From contig NZ_FOLB01000008.1 in the NCBI RefSeq assembly GCF_900112345.1, positions 1 to 64,000 on the forward strand: a stretch of 64,000 nucleotides of DNA, in the 5' to 3' direction. A model generated the notes under the pieces. It saw nothing but the letters and a program-made list of their open reading frames with translations, ran no database searches and was not told where the DNA came from. Both the position numbers and the translations under genes were made by a program. Origin of the DNA: Nocardioides terrae. Its GTDB lineage: Bacteria > Actinomycetota > Actinomycetes > Propionibacteriales > Nocardioidaceae. This document shows positions 7,999-16,689 of the stretch, piece by piece. Each line of letters starts with the position of its first letter. Position 1 is the first letter of the stretch.

Positions 7999-9789
7999 TC
8001 AGTTCGGCGACAGCTGCCAACCGGTGGATGCGAAGGCGCTGTCAGCGACCGGCTCGCGGTCGACGCGCACGTCGTCGACGTACACCCCACGACCCTGGTA
8101 GAGCGAGTCGGAGGCGTAGCGCCAGCGCACCAGCACGCCGTTGCCCGACGGGCCGGCCGTCGGAAGCGCGGCGGTGGCGCGGTGCCAGCGCCGACCGCCG
8201 AACCCGGAGATCGTGCCGTCGGTGCGCGTCTCGACGGGCCCCGCCCGCATCGAGAAAGGCACCGGGGACCAGGTCGCGCCGCCGTCGGCGGAGGCTTCGA
8301 GGCTCAAGATGTCGGAGCCGCCCTCGGTGTCGTACCACAGGCCGAAGGACAGCGCGCCGCCCGAGGCCGCCGGCATGGACAGGGTGACGGTCCGTGCGTC
8401 GCCGACGCCGGAGAACCAGGCCTCGTCGCCCTCGATCGGGTGCACCGCGAGCGCCCGGGCCAGGTCCCGAGCGACCGCGCGCCGCGCCGGGTTGTTGCTG
8501 CCCCAGTCGCGGGTCGGGTGCACCCGGTTGGTCAGCAGGATGACGAACGAGTCAGACATCGGGTCGACCACCAGCGAGGTGCCGGTGAAGCCGGTGTGCC
8601 CGAAGGTGACCGGGGTGGACAGGCCGTCCATGTACCACCGCTGGTCGAGCTCGAAGCCGAGGCCGTGGGAGTCGCCGGGGAACTGGGCGTTCCGGTTGAC
8701 CAGCATCTCCCGGACGGTGTCCGCCCGAAGGATCCGGGCGTGGCCGTAGCGGCCGCCGTTGAGCAGGGTCCGGGCCAGGATCGCCAGGTCGTGGGCGGTG
8801 GAGAACAGCCCCGCGTGGCCGGCGACGCCGCCGAGGGACCAGGCGTTCTCGTCGTGCACCTCGCCGCGGATCATCGGCCGCCCCGCCCACGGCTCCGCTT
8901 CGGTGGCCGCGATCCGGTCCTTCAGCCTCGCCGGCGGGTTGAACATCGTGTCCGTCATCCCGAGGGGACCGGTGATGCCGCCGGCGATCACCGTGTCCAA
9001 CGCCTGACCGGTGACCTTCTCGATCACCATGCCCAGCGTGATCAGGCTGAGGTCGGAGTAGAGGTAGGCCTCGCCGGGCGCCGCGATCGGCTCGACAGCC
9101 AGGACCGCGGCGAGCCGCTGCTCGGGCGTCGGATAGTCGCTGTAGAGCGGCAGCCAGGCCGGCAGGCCGGCGGTATGCGTGAGCAGGTTCGTGATCGTCA
9201 CGTCGCCCTTGCCGTTCTGGGCGAATGCGGGCAGGTACGTCGCCACCGGGGCATCGAGATCGATCCGGCCGGCCTCTGCCTGCTGCAGCACCGCGATGGT
9301 GGTGAACGTCTTGGTCACCGACGCCAGGTCGAACATCGTGTCCGGGCGCACCGGCACCTGCTGGTCGGCGGGTAGCTCGGTGTCGGCGTCGGCGTACCGC
9401 AGCGCCTTGCCGGCCGCGTCGTGGACCGGGACCACACCATGGCGTGAGGCCAGCACCACACCGCCGGCGTACTCCGGGTGCGTGGGTGAGGGGACGAGGA
9501 AGGAGCGCAGGTCGGTCGACATCTGCTCCAGCGGTCCCGGCAGCAGCTGCGCCCGCGCGGGCGTGCCGGACCGGAGCCGGTGGTGCTGGAAGTGCAGGTT
9601 CTCCGCCGTCACCTCGAACGGCCTCGGGACGTCGGTGACCGGCTTGTCCTGCTGTCCGACGGCGGCACCGCTCCGGCTCGGCGCGCTCCCGTCTGGTACG
9701 TAGCCGGATTTCGAGTGGGCCGCAGGGCCGGCGGACATGGCGATCATGCCGAGCGCCACCGCCTGCGCCGCGACCAGTGCCCGCCTCAC
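7999..9789 (-). CDS. Secreted serine beta-lactamase-fold hydrolase
   Basis: A 596-residue protein with an N-terminal signal peptide (residues 1-25, ending A-A-H-S). The class C beta-lactamase/penicillin-binding fold has S-V-T-K (catalytic Ser and Lys), Y-S-D in place of Y-S-N, and G-H-T-G near the third motif. About 150 extra C-terminal residues form a beta-rich domain, perhaps for binding. Its GTG start overlaps the stop of the NamZ gene by four bases, so the two are co-translated. Probable role: cleaving a cell-wall peptide, ester or amide outside the cell as part of muropeptide use. The substrate is not shown by sequence. Confidence 0.85.
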   Translation of the reverse strand: MRRALVAAQAVALGMIAMSAGPAAHSKSGYVPDGSAPSRSGAAVGQQDKPVTDVPRPFEVTAENLHFQHHRLRSGTPARAQLLPGPLEQMSTDLRSFLVPSPTHPEYAGGVVLASRHGVVPVHDAAGKALRYADADTELPADQQVPVRPDTMFDLASVTKTFTTIAVLQQAEAGRIDLDAPVATYLPAFAQNGKGDVTITNLLTHTAGLPAWLPLYSDYPTPEQRLAAVLAVEPIAAPGEAYLYSDLSLITLGMVIEKVTGQALDTVIAGGITGPLGMTDTMFNPPARLKDRIAATEAEPWAGRPMIRGEVHDENAWSLGGVAGHAGLFSTAHDLAILARTLLNGGRYGHARILRADTVREMLVNRNAQFPGDSHGLGFELDQRWYMDGLSTPVTFGHTGFTGTSLVVDPMSDSFVILLTNRVHPTRDWGSNNPARRAVARDLARALAVHPIEGDEAWFSGVGDARTVTLSMPAASGGALSFGLWYDTEGGSDILSLEASADGGATWSPVPFSMRAGPVETRTDGTISGFGGRRWHRATAALPTAGPSGNGVLVRWRYASDSLYQGRGVYVDDVRVDREPVADSAFASTGWQLSPN

Positions 9790-11114
9790 GACCGACGCCG
9801 CCCGGGATAGAGCAGGTACCGCTCCCGTACGGCGCGGAACGCGGCCAGCTCCTCCTGCCAGCCGGCGACGACCTCATCCGCGTCCGCGCCGCCGTCGATC
9901 GCCCGCCGGACCTGGTCGGAGCCGGTGAGCCGGTCGATCCAGAACGGTGCCGTGGTCTCCCGCCACGCGAAGTCGTCGGGGTAGAGGTCGCGGGCCGTGA
10001 CGATCATCGTGATCGCGGTCCGGATCGCTTCGAACCGATCCCGGTCGCCCACGTGCAGCTGCACTCCGCCACAGGTCGTGCCGACGTGCTTGGACGACGT
10101 CGGTGCGAAGTAGGCCTCGCGGAAGGCCACGCCGGACAGCCCGCGTTCGTTGAGCGCCTCGGCCCAGCGGTAGTCGACGTACGGCGCGCCGATGAGCTCG
10201 AACGGCCGCGTCGTGCCCCGGCCCTCGGAGAGGTTGGTGGCCTCGAAGAGGCAGGTGCCCGGGTAGACGACCGCGCTCTCGATCCGCGGCATATTGGGCG
10301 AGGGCATCACCCACGGCTGCCCGGTCTCCTCGCCGTACATGGAGCGCTGCCAGCGCTTCACCCGCGAGACGGCCAGGTCGACGGGGCCGTTCGCGTTCGG
10401 GTCCTCGGGCAGGAACTCACCGTTGAACAGGCCGGCCAGCTCGCCGACGGTCATGCCGTGCTGCTGGGAGATCGCCTTGAGGCCGACGAAGCTGGCGTAC
10501 TCCGGGTGCATGACCGGGCCGTACGCCGCCGTAGCACTGATCGGGTTCGGCCGGTCGAGCACGAGGAACCGCACGCCGGCCAGGGAGGCGGCCACCATGC
10601 AGTCGTACAAGGTCCAGATGTAGGTGTAGAACCGGGCGCCGACGTCCTGGATGTCGAACATCACCGTCTCGAGGTCCGCCGCGCGGAAGTAGTCGGCGAT
10701 CTGAGCCGCGGTCTTGCCATAGGTGTCGTAGACCGGGATGCCGGCCCGCGGGTCGACGTAGCTGCCCTCAGAGCCGCCGGCCTGGGCGCTGCCCCGGAAC
10801 CCGTGCTCGGGCCCGAATGCGGCCACCAGGTCGACGCGGTGGTCGCCGGCCATCACGTCGACCTCGTGCCGCAGGTCCTTGACGATGCCCGTGGGGTTGG
10901 AGATCAGTCCCACCCGCTGTCCGGCCACCAACCGGTAGCCGTCGAGGGCGAGGTTGTCGAAGCCGGTGAGCACGCCGCCACCGGCCCGGCGACCGGCCGC
11001 GACTGCGGTCTCCCCGGCGGCGAAGGACGGTGGGGCGGTCGCGACGAGAGCACCCGCCCCGGCCGTGGTGAGAGCGGTGCGCAGCAGGCTGCGACGCTGG
11101 ATCGAGCGGGCCAT
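9786..11114 (-). CDS. Exo-beta-N-acetylmuramidase, NamZ/DUF1343 family
   Basis: A 442-residue protein with a Tat-like signal (R-R-S-L-L-R-T-A then a hydrophobic run ending F-A-A). The start at 11114 is preferred because GGAGGT precedes it; an upstream ATG would add 17 residues. The DUF1343 hallmarks are L-I-S-N-P-T-G, G-P-E-H-G-F-R-G (with the likely catalytic Glu) and V-Y-D-T-Y-G. Known members remove terminal N-acetylmuramic acid from peptidoglycan fragments. It overlaps the serine hydrolase by four bases, suggesting a two-gene exported system for peptidoglycan recycling or scavenging. Confidence 0.85.
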   Translation of the reverse strand: MARSIQRRSLLRTALTTAGAGALVATAPPSFAAGETAVAAGRRAGGGVLTGFDNLALDGYRLVAGQRVGLISNPTGIVKDLRHEVDVMAGDHRVDLVAAFGPEHGFRGSAQAGGSEGSYVDPRAGIPVYDTYGKTAAQIADYFRAADLETVMFDIQDVGARFYTYIWTLYDCMVAASLAGVRFLVLDRPNPISATAAYGPVMHPEYASFVGLKAISQQHGMTVGELAGLFNGEFLPEDPNANGPVDLAVSRVKRWQRSMYGEETGQPWVMPSPNMPRIESAVVYPGTCLFEATNLSEGRGTTRPFELIGAPYVDYRWAEALNERGLSGVAFREAYFAPTSSKHVGTTCGGVQLHVGDRDRFEAIRTAITMIVTARDLYPDDFAWRETTAPFWIDRLTGSDQVRRAIDGGADADEVVAGWQEELAAFRAVRERYLLYPGRRRS

Positions 11115-11346
11115 GCCAGTACCTCCGAGCAGGTCTGGGAGCGGCGGATGTCGTTGATCGACCAATCGGTGCCAACAGCGGCGAGTTTCCTACGACCCCG
11201 GTCGAGGGTCAATGGGCGCAGCAGGCGCCGAGTCCGCTCGGACCCTGTACGAGGGCCGCACGAAACAGGCGTAGTCCGCCACCGACCTCGTCGAGCGCCT
11301 GTCGCCGGCTCCGTCGCCCGGGCGATGACCCGCGCTCGGCTGTCCC

Positions 11347-12936
11347 TCAGCGCAACCAGACTGCGGTGTCCGGCGGCAGCAGGTCTTCGGACACCGCACC
11401 CGAGGCGATGAGGATCCGCCCACGAGGCAGCCGAACGGGTACGTCGCCGCAGTTGACCACGACCCGGAGCGAGCCTCGCTCGAAGCTGAACACCTCCCCG
11501 CCTCCATGTGCCACCCGGATCGCCTCGCCCTCCGGAGTGGCGAATCGGCGGCGCGCCGCCAACGCGGACCGGTAGAACTCGAGCGTCGATCCGGCGACAC
11601 CGGACTGCGCCTCGACCGTGAGCGATGACCAGTCCGTCGGCTGCGGGATCCACGGGGTGCTTCCGGCCGGGCCGAACCCGAACGGGGGTTCCGCGCCCGA
11701 CCAGGGGAGCGGCACCCGGGACCCGTCGCGTCCTTGGCGGCCACCGCGCAGCCACGCAGGGTCCTGCCGGTGCTCGGGCGGCACGTCGACCTCCTCCAGC
11801 CCGAGCTCCTCGCCCTGGTAGAGGTAGGACGAGCCCGGCAGGGCGAGCATCGCCAGGGTTGCGGCGCGGCCACGCGCAAGCCCCCGGGCGCCGCCGCCGT
11901 AGCGCGTGGGGTGACGGACGACGTCGTGGTTGGAGAGCACCCAGGTGGGGGCGGCGCCGACCGGCTGCATGGCGGCGATCGTGCCGTCGACGACGTCCCG
12001 GAAGGAGCCGGCCGACCACTCTGCGACCGTCCAGGCGAAGTTGAAGACCTGGTCGAGCTCGTCGCCGCGGACGTACGCCGCGCTCGCCTCCGCGGTCTGG
12101 GTCCAGGCCTCGCCCACCGTCATCCGGTCGGGCCCGGCCTTGTCCAGGATCCGGTGCCAGCGCCGGAAGACCTCGTGAACGCCCGGCTGGTCCCACATCG
12201 GGGTGTCGGCGACGTCCAGCTCGACCATCGACCTCTCGCCGCGGACGCGCCGAGAGCTCGGCCGGCCGTCGGCGTCGACCAGCTGGTCGCGCAGGTCGGG
12301 GTCCTTGACCAGCCCGTGAGCCACGTCGACGCGGAACCCGTCGACACCGCGGTCGAGCCAGAAGCCGAGGATCTCGTCGAACAGCTCGACGACCTCTGGG
12401 TCGGCCCAGTTGAGGTCCGGCTGGGTCGGGTCGAAGAGGTGGAGGTACCACTCGCCGTCGGGCACCCGGGTCCAGGCCGGCCCGCCGAACAGGGACTGCC
12501 AGTTGTTCGGCGGCTCGGCGCCGTCCGGGCCGCGGCCGGAGCGGAAGTGGTAGCGCTCGCGCTCCGGGGAGCCGGGCTCGGCCCGCAGAGCCGAGCGGAA
12601 CCACGAGTGCTCGCTCGAGGTGTGGTTGGGCACCAGATCGACGACGACGCGGAGGCCGAGGCCGTGGGCGGTCGCCAGAAGGCGGTCGAAGTCGTCGAGC
12701 GTGCCGAACAGCGGGTCGACATCGCAGTAGTCGGCGACGTCGTACCCGTGGTCGTGCTGCGGTGAGGGGTAGAAGGGAGTGAGCCAGACGGCGTCGACGC
12801 CGAGGTCGCGCAGGTAAGGGAGCCGGGCGGTGATCCCGGGCAGGTCGCCGACACCGTCACCGTCACCGTCGGCGAAGCTGCGGACGTAGATCTGGTAGAC
12901 GACGGCGTCGCGCCACCAGTCGGAGGGGTCGGGCAC
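11347..12936 (-). CDS. GH13 alpha-glucosidase (oligo-1,6-glucosidase type)
   Basis: A 529-residue cytosolic GH13 enzyme without a signal peptide. W-W-R-D-A-V-V-Y-Q-I-Y opens the barrel. The conserved regions are D-L-V-P-N-H-T, G-F-R-V-D-V-A-H (nucleophile Asp), G-E-A-W (acid Glu) and S-N-H-D. It would release glucose from alpha-glucosides such as maltose, isomaltose or sucrose isomers. GTG start with AAGGA upstream. It is divergent from the first dehydrogenase of the LacI regulon and shares a 97-bp gap with it, so the operator there could also affect it. No alpha-glucoside transporter sits beside it on its own strand. Confidence 0.88.
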   Translation of the reverse strand: MPDPSDWWRDAVVYQIYVRSFADGDGDGVGDLPGITARLPYLRDLGVDAVWLTPFYPSPQHDHGYDVADYCDVDPLFGTLDDFDRLLATAHGLGLRVVVDLVPNHTSSEHSWFRSALRAEPGSPERERYHFRSGRGPDGAEPPNNWQSLFGGPAWTRVPDGEWYLHLFDPTQPDLNWADPEVVELFDEILGFWLDRGVDGFRVDVAHGLVKDPDLRDQLVDADGRPSSRRVRGERSMVELDVADTPMWDQPGVHEVFRRWHRILDKAGPDRMTVGEAWTQTAEASAAYVRGDELDQVFNFAWTVAEWSAGSFRDVVDGTIAAMQPVGAAPTWVLSNHDVVRHPTRYGGGARGLARGRAATLAMLALPGSSYLYQGEELGLEEVDVPPEHRQDPAWLRGGRQGRDGSRVPLPWSGAEPPFGFGPAGSTPWIPQPTDWSSLTVEAQSGVAGSTLEFYRSALAARRRFATPEGEAIRVAHGGGEVFSFERGSLRVVVNCGDVPVRLPRGRILIASGAVSEDLLPPDTAVWLR

Positions 12937-12998
12937 GGGAGCATCCTTCGGTCGGAGGTCGGGTCGAGTCGGTCACCGGGTCGGCCGCAAACAGGCTC

Positions 12999-13027
12999 TT
13001 GCCAGGGTGTGACCGTCGCCATAGTGT
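12999..13027 (+). promoter_or_regulatory. Leaderless promoter of the first HisD-like gene
   Basis: -35 TTGCCA (12999-13004), 17-bp spacer, -10 TAGTGT (13022-13027). Six bases then separate the -10 from the ATG at 13034, which would be close to the transcription start, so the mRNA is probably leaderless. There is no Shine-Dalgarno. Confidence 0.65.
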
Positions 13028-13038
13028 ATGCGTATGCA
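13026..13038. promoter_or_regulatory. LacI-family operator O1
   Basis: GTATGCGTATGCA overlaps the -10 end and the start codon. Its reverse complement TGCATACGCATAC occurs exactly at 22322-22334, also over a -10. Related sites are at 14372, 21161 and 21221. Binding there would block RNA polymerase. The LacI-family protein at 21269-22264 is the expected binder (inference). Confidence 0.65.
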
Positions 13039-14362
13039 ACTCACTTCCGACGACAAGAAGCGGATCCGCAGCGGCTCGGTCACCGTGGTCAAGGAGCCCG
13101 TCAACGCCGACCAGCTCGACGAGCTTCGCGACCCGGCCGTCGCCGCCAAGGTCTCCGAGATGCTCAGCTCGATCGAGCGCGACGGGATGGACGCCGTCCT
13201 CCGCTACGCGCGAGAGCTCGACAACTACACCGGCCACGGCCTGGAGATCCCCGAGGCGGAGCTGGAGAAGTCCGGCGAGCGGATCCCTGCGGCCGTGCGC
13301 GAGGCGCTCGAGACGGGCGCCGACCGCACCCGCCGGTTCGCCGCCATGCAGCGCGCCCGACTGCAGGACTTCGAGGAGGAGATCGTCCCCGGCCTGGTGT
13401 GTGGCCAGCGCTTCGTGCCGGTGCAGAACGTCGGGGCCTACCTCCCCGCCGGCCGGTTCCCGCTGCTGGCCAGCGCCTTCATGACGGTCGGCGTCGCCGA
13501 CGTGGCTGGTGTCCCCAACATCGTGAGCTGCACGCCGCCCTCGCTCGACGGCGAGCCCCACCCCGCCGTGCTCTACGCCGCATGGGTCTCCGGCGCGCGC
13601 AAGGTCCACCCCCTCGGCGGGGTGCAGGCGCTCGCTGCGATGGCGTTCGGCCTGCTCGACAGCGAGCCGGCCGACATGATCGTCGGCGCCGGCAACGCGT
13701 TCGTCGCCGAGGCGAAGCGGCAGCTCTACGGGCGCGTCGGTATCGACGTCCTGGCCGGCCCCTCCGAGGTCGCCGTGCTCGCGGACGACACCGCCGATGC
13801 CGAGATGGTGGCCGCGGACCTCCTGGGCCAGGCCGAGCACGGCCCCACGTCGCCCGCCAACCTCACCACCACCTCCGAGCGGCTGGCCCGCGAGGTCCTC
13901 ACCGAGGTGGACCGGCAGCTGGCGCGACTCTCCACCCGCGACATCGCCGGCGCCGCCTGGCGCGACTACGGCTCGATCTACGTCACAGACTCCCGCGAGA
14001 CCGCGGTGGAGGTCATGGACACCCTCGCCCCCGAGCACCTGGAGGTGCTGGCCGACGACCTCGACTGGTGGCTGGGCGCACTCCACAACTACGGGTCGCT
14101 GTTCCTCGGACCGTGGTCGACGGTCGCGTACGCCGACAAGGGCATGTCGGGCACCAACCACGTGCTCCCCACCGTCAGGGGCGCTCGCTACACCGGTGGC
14201 CTGAGCGTCGCCGCGTTCCTCAAGCAGCTCACCTACCAGCGCGCGACGCAGGACGCGACGGAGGCGCAGGCCGTGCCGACCGTCACCGTCTCGGACTTCG
14301 AGCGCCTCGACGCCCATCGCGACACAGCCCAGCTCCGCCTGGACCGGATCGCGTCCCGCTGA
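13034..14362 (+). CDS. Histidinol-dehydrogenase-like zinc dehydrogenase 1
   Basis: A 442-residue HisD-superfamily enzyme. Zinc and catalytic positions are kept: G-Q-A-E-H-G-P, A-P-E-H-L, and a C-terminal E-R-L-D-A-H. The family performs two-step NAD-dependent oxidation of a primary alcohol to an acid. No histidine biosynthesis genes are nearby and the gene lies in a catabolic regulon, so a HpsN-like (sulfopropanediol dehydrogenase) or other polyol/amino-alcohol role is more likely than histidine synthesis. The start at 13034 is chosen over the ATG at 13028 because the promoter predicts a leaderless mRNA beginning there. About 30% like the second paralog by eye, so a different substrate or step is likely. 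Confidence 0.82.
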   Translation: MQLTSDDKKRIRSGSVTVVKEPVNADQLDELRDPAVAAKVSEMLSSIERDGMDAVLRYARELDNYTGHGLEIPEAELEKSGERIPAAVREALETGADRTRRFAAMQRARLQDFEEEIVPGLVCGQRFVPVQNVGAYLPAGRFPLLASAFMTVGVADVAGVPNIVSCTPPSLDGEPHPAVLYAAWVSGARKVHPLGGVQALAAMAFGLLDSEPADMIVGAGNAFVAEAKRQLYGRVGIDVLAGPSEVAVLADDTADAEMVAADLLGQAEHGPTSPANLTTTSERLAREVLTEVDRQLARLSTRDIAGAAWRDYGSIYVTDSRETAVEVMDTLAPEHLEVLADDLDWWLGALHNYGSLFLGPWSTVAYADKGMSGTNHVLPTVRGARYTGGLSVAAFLKQLTYQRATQDATEAQAVPTVTVSDFERLDAHRDTAQLRLDRIASR

Positions 14363-14371
14363 GACTAAGCG

Positions 14372-14388
14372 CTGCATACGTATAGCAG
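14372..14388. promoter_or_regulatory. LacI-family operator O2, before the ABC transporter
   Basis: CTGCATACGTATAGCAG, with a central ATACGTAT palindrome and CTGC/GCAG flanks. It lies 10 bases after the dehydrogenase stop and 88 bases before the binding-protein gene, so the importer can be controlled by the same repressor as O1. Confidence 0.6.
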
Positions 14389-14475
14389 TCCGGACTCGGC
14401 CGGCATAGACCCCGAGCGGCACGCACCGAGGCGTGTCGTCCGCCGCCGCAACGACAGCACCACTTGGGAGAACAC

Positions 14476-15792
14476 ATGAGCCTGTCCCGTTCCCGCGTCT
14501 CGGCCCTGGCGGCCGTCGCCGCGAGCCTGACCCTGGTAGCCACCGGGTGTGGCGCTGGGTCCAAGACCTCAGCGGACACCGCCGCAAGCGTCGAGTGCGA
14601 CTACAAGGCGCCCAGCGGCAAGACGGACGTCAACGTCCTCGCCTACAACTCCTCGTCCGTCGACCCGTACACGAACACGATGGTCAAGAGCTGCACCAAG
14701 GGCGACGTCACCGTCAACCACCAGCCGATCGACTTCGCCGGTCAGGTGCAGAAGACGACCGCGACGCTGGCCGGCGACACCGGGACCTACGACATCATCG
14801 AGACCTACTCGTTCGTCATCCCCCAGCTCGCCGCCGAGGGCAAGCTCGAGCCCCTCGACGACCTCGTCGACGAGTACGGCGACGAGTACGGCCTGGATGC
14901 GATCAACAAGAACATGTCGGGCGCGATGACCTACGACGGCAAGCTCTACGGCCTCCCGATGCAGGCCCAGATGCTGATCATGGCCTACCGCAAGGACATC
15001 TTCGACAAGCTCGGCCTGAAGCCGCCGACGACGTTCGCCGAGATGATCGACGACGCCAAGAAGATCCAGGCCGCGGGGGAGGTCAAGTACCCGATCGCGC
15101 TGCCGCTGCTGGCCAGCGCCGACATCGTGACGGCGTACGACGCGGCCCTCGGGTCGCTCGGCCAGAACCTCACGGACCCGAAGACGATGACCGCGAACCT
15201 CGACTCGCCGCAGTCCAAGCAGGCGCTGGAGGCCCTGCTCTCCCTCAAGCCCTACATGGACCCGCAGGTGACGACCTTCGACCAGCCGGCCGTGCAGCAG
15301 CAGATGTACAACGGGTCGGCGGCGATCTCGATCATGTTCTCCGGGCGCATGAACGACCTCACCCTCCCCGCGAACAGCCAGTACGCCGACAAGATGGCGT
15401 TCGCGGCGCCGCCGTCGGTCAACGGGGGCGACGTCCTCTACGACACCGTGTCGGTCGACGGCTGGTCCATCCCGGCCAACGCCAAGAACGACAAGGACAT
15501 GCTGTTCGAGATGCTCTCCTCCTCGGTGAGCGAGAAGGCGTCCAAGGCGTCGCTCCCTGCCGCCTACCCCGCCCGTGACGGGATGGTCACCGATGACAGC
15601 ATGCCGTTCGCTGCGGCGGCCAACGAGTCGATCGCCAAGGTGCCGCCGTCGGAGCCCTACCCGTGGACGGCCGAGATCAGCAACGCGATCACGCCGATCG
15701 TGGCCAACGTGGTGCTCGGCAAGACCTCGGTGCAGGACGGGATGGGCAAGATGCAGTCCGAGGCGAACAAGATCCTCACCGAGTACAAGTGA
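14476..15792 (+). CDS. ABC importer substrate-binding lipoprotein (sugar family)
   Basis: A 438-residue family-1 extracellular solute-binding protein. The signal has S-R-S-R then a hydrophobic run and a lipobox A-T-G-C (Cys near residue 25), so it is a lipoprotein outside the membrane. The fold of the MalE/UgpB type is indicated by length and by the K-D-I-F-D-K-L-G-L-K segment common in the family. ATG 14476 is chosen since GGGAG stands five bases before it. Two permease genes follow. Substrate unknown; the LacI regulon context suggests a sugar, polyol or derivative. Confidence 0.9.
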   Translation: MSLSRSRVSALAAVAASLTLVATGCGAGSKTSADTAASVECDYKAPSGKTDVNVLAYNSSSVDPYTNTMVKSCTKGDVTVNHQPIDFAGQVQKTTATLAGDTGTYDIIETYSFVIPQLAAEGKLEPLDDLVDEYGDEYGLDAINKNMSGAMTYDGKLYGLPMQAQMLIMAYRKDIFDKLGLKPPTTFAEMIDDAKKIQAAGEVKYPIALPLLASADIVTAYDAALGSLGQNLTDPKTMTANLDSPQSKQALEALLSLKPYMDPQVTTFDQPAVQQQMYNGSAAISIMFSGRMNDLTLPANSQYADKMAFAAPPSVNGGDVLYDTVSVDGWSIPANAKNDKDMLFEMLSSSVSEKASKASLPAAYPARDGMVTDDSMPFAAAANESIAKVPPSEPYPWTAEISNAITPIVANVVLGKTSVQDGMGKMQSEANKILTEYK

Positions 15793-15819
15793 CGCACGAC
15801 CAGCGGGAGGCACCAGACC

Positions 15820-16689
15820 ATGCGTAGACGTGAGTTCGCGGTTCTGGCGGGGCCGAGCATCCTGGTGATGGTGGGCCTCCTGGTCCTCCCGCTGGTCCGC
15901 ACCATCGAGTGGAGCTTCCAGAAGGTCGACTACGGGTCACCCGGCTCCTTCGTCGGCCTGGACAACTACCAGGAGGCGTTCAGCGACCCGCGGTTCGGGA
16001 AGGCGGTGATCTTCACCGTCATCCTCACCCTGATCGTGACCGCCGTGCTGCTCGTCGCGGGCTACGTCCTCGCCGTCCTGGTGAACGGGCTGCACCGGGC
16101 CAAGCCGTACGTGCTCGGACTGCTCCTCGTGCCCTACGTCATCCCGCAGATCGTGGGAGCGACGATGTTCTCGTGGCTGTTCAACCCGAACTACGGGGGA
16201 GTGCTCAGCTACCTCATCGAGAAGCTGACCGGCGCCCACATCCTGTGGATGAGCGAGACCTGGCCGAACCGGGTGGTCGTCTCCCTCGACGTCATCTGGG
16301 CGATGCTGCCCTTCGCGATGCTCATCATCGTGGCCGGGTTGCAGGGCGTCTCCGACGAGATGATCGAGGCCGCACGGATCGACGGGGCGAGCACGCTCCG
16401 GCTCCACCTCAGCGTGATCGTGCCCAGCATCCGCGGCGTGCTCGGCTTCGTCGCCCTCATCTCGATCATGGACGTGGTCCGCACCTTCGACGCCTTGGTG
16501 CCGCTCTCGCCCCAGGCGGTCCAGATCGGGAACGAGTCGATCATGCTCTACATCTACAACGTCGCCTTCCAGAACGGCGGTCAGAACCTCGGTCTCGGTA
16601 GTGCCATCGACGTCCTGCTGATCCTTCTGATCGTGGTGTTGTTGTTGCCCTTCATCCGAGGCGTTGCGAAGGAGACCCGCGCAGGATGA
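15820..16689 (+). CDS. ABC importer permease 1 (MalF-like)
   Basis: A 289-residue inner-membrane permease with about six hydrophobic helices. The EAA loop, E-A-A-R-I-D-G-A-S near residue 185, docks to an ATPase. GGGAGG precedes the ATG by nine bases. It overlaps the next permease by four bases (ATGA), so they are translated together. With the binding protein it forms a carbohydrate uptake type-1 importer. Confidence 0.92.
   Translation: MRRREFAVLAGPSILVMVGLLVLPLVRTIEWSFQKVDYGSPGSFVGLDNYQEAFSDPRFGKAVIFTVILTLIVTAVLLVAGYVLAVLVNGLHRAKPYVLGLLLVPYVIPQIVGATMFSWLFNPNYGGVLSYLIEKLTGAHILWMSETWPNRVVVSLDVIWAMLPFAMLIIVAGLQGVSDEMIEAARIDGASTLRLHLSVIVPSIRGVLGFVALISIMDVVRTFDALVPLSPQAVQIGNESIMLYIYNVAFQNGGQNLGLGSAIDVLLILLIVVLLLPFIRGVAKETRAG

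Noticed and set aside
6173-8101. A 642-codon plus-strand frame opposite RNase J
   Set aside because: It is antisense to a gene with complete RNase J motifs; its sequence is the Arg/Asp/Val-rich type produced by reading high-GC coding DNA backwards.
13034-14362. Biosynthetic histidinol dehydrogenase (hisD)
   Set aside because: No his genes nearby, a second paralog at 19800-21122, an operator on its start and a sugar importer after it point to catabolism.
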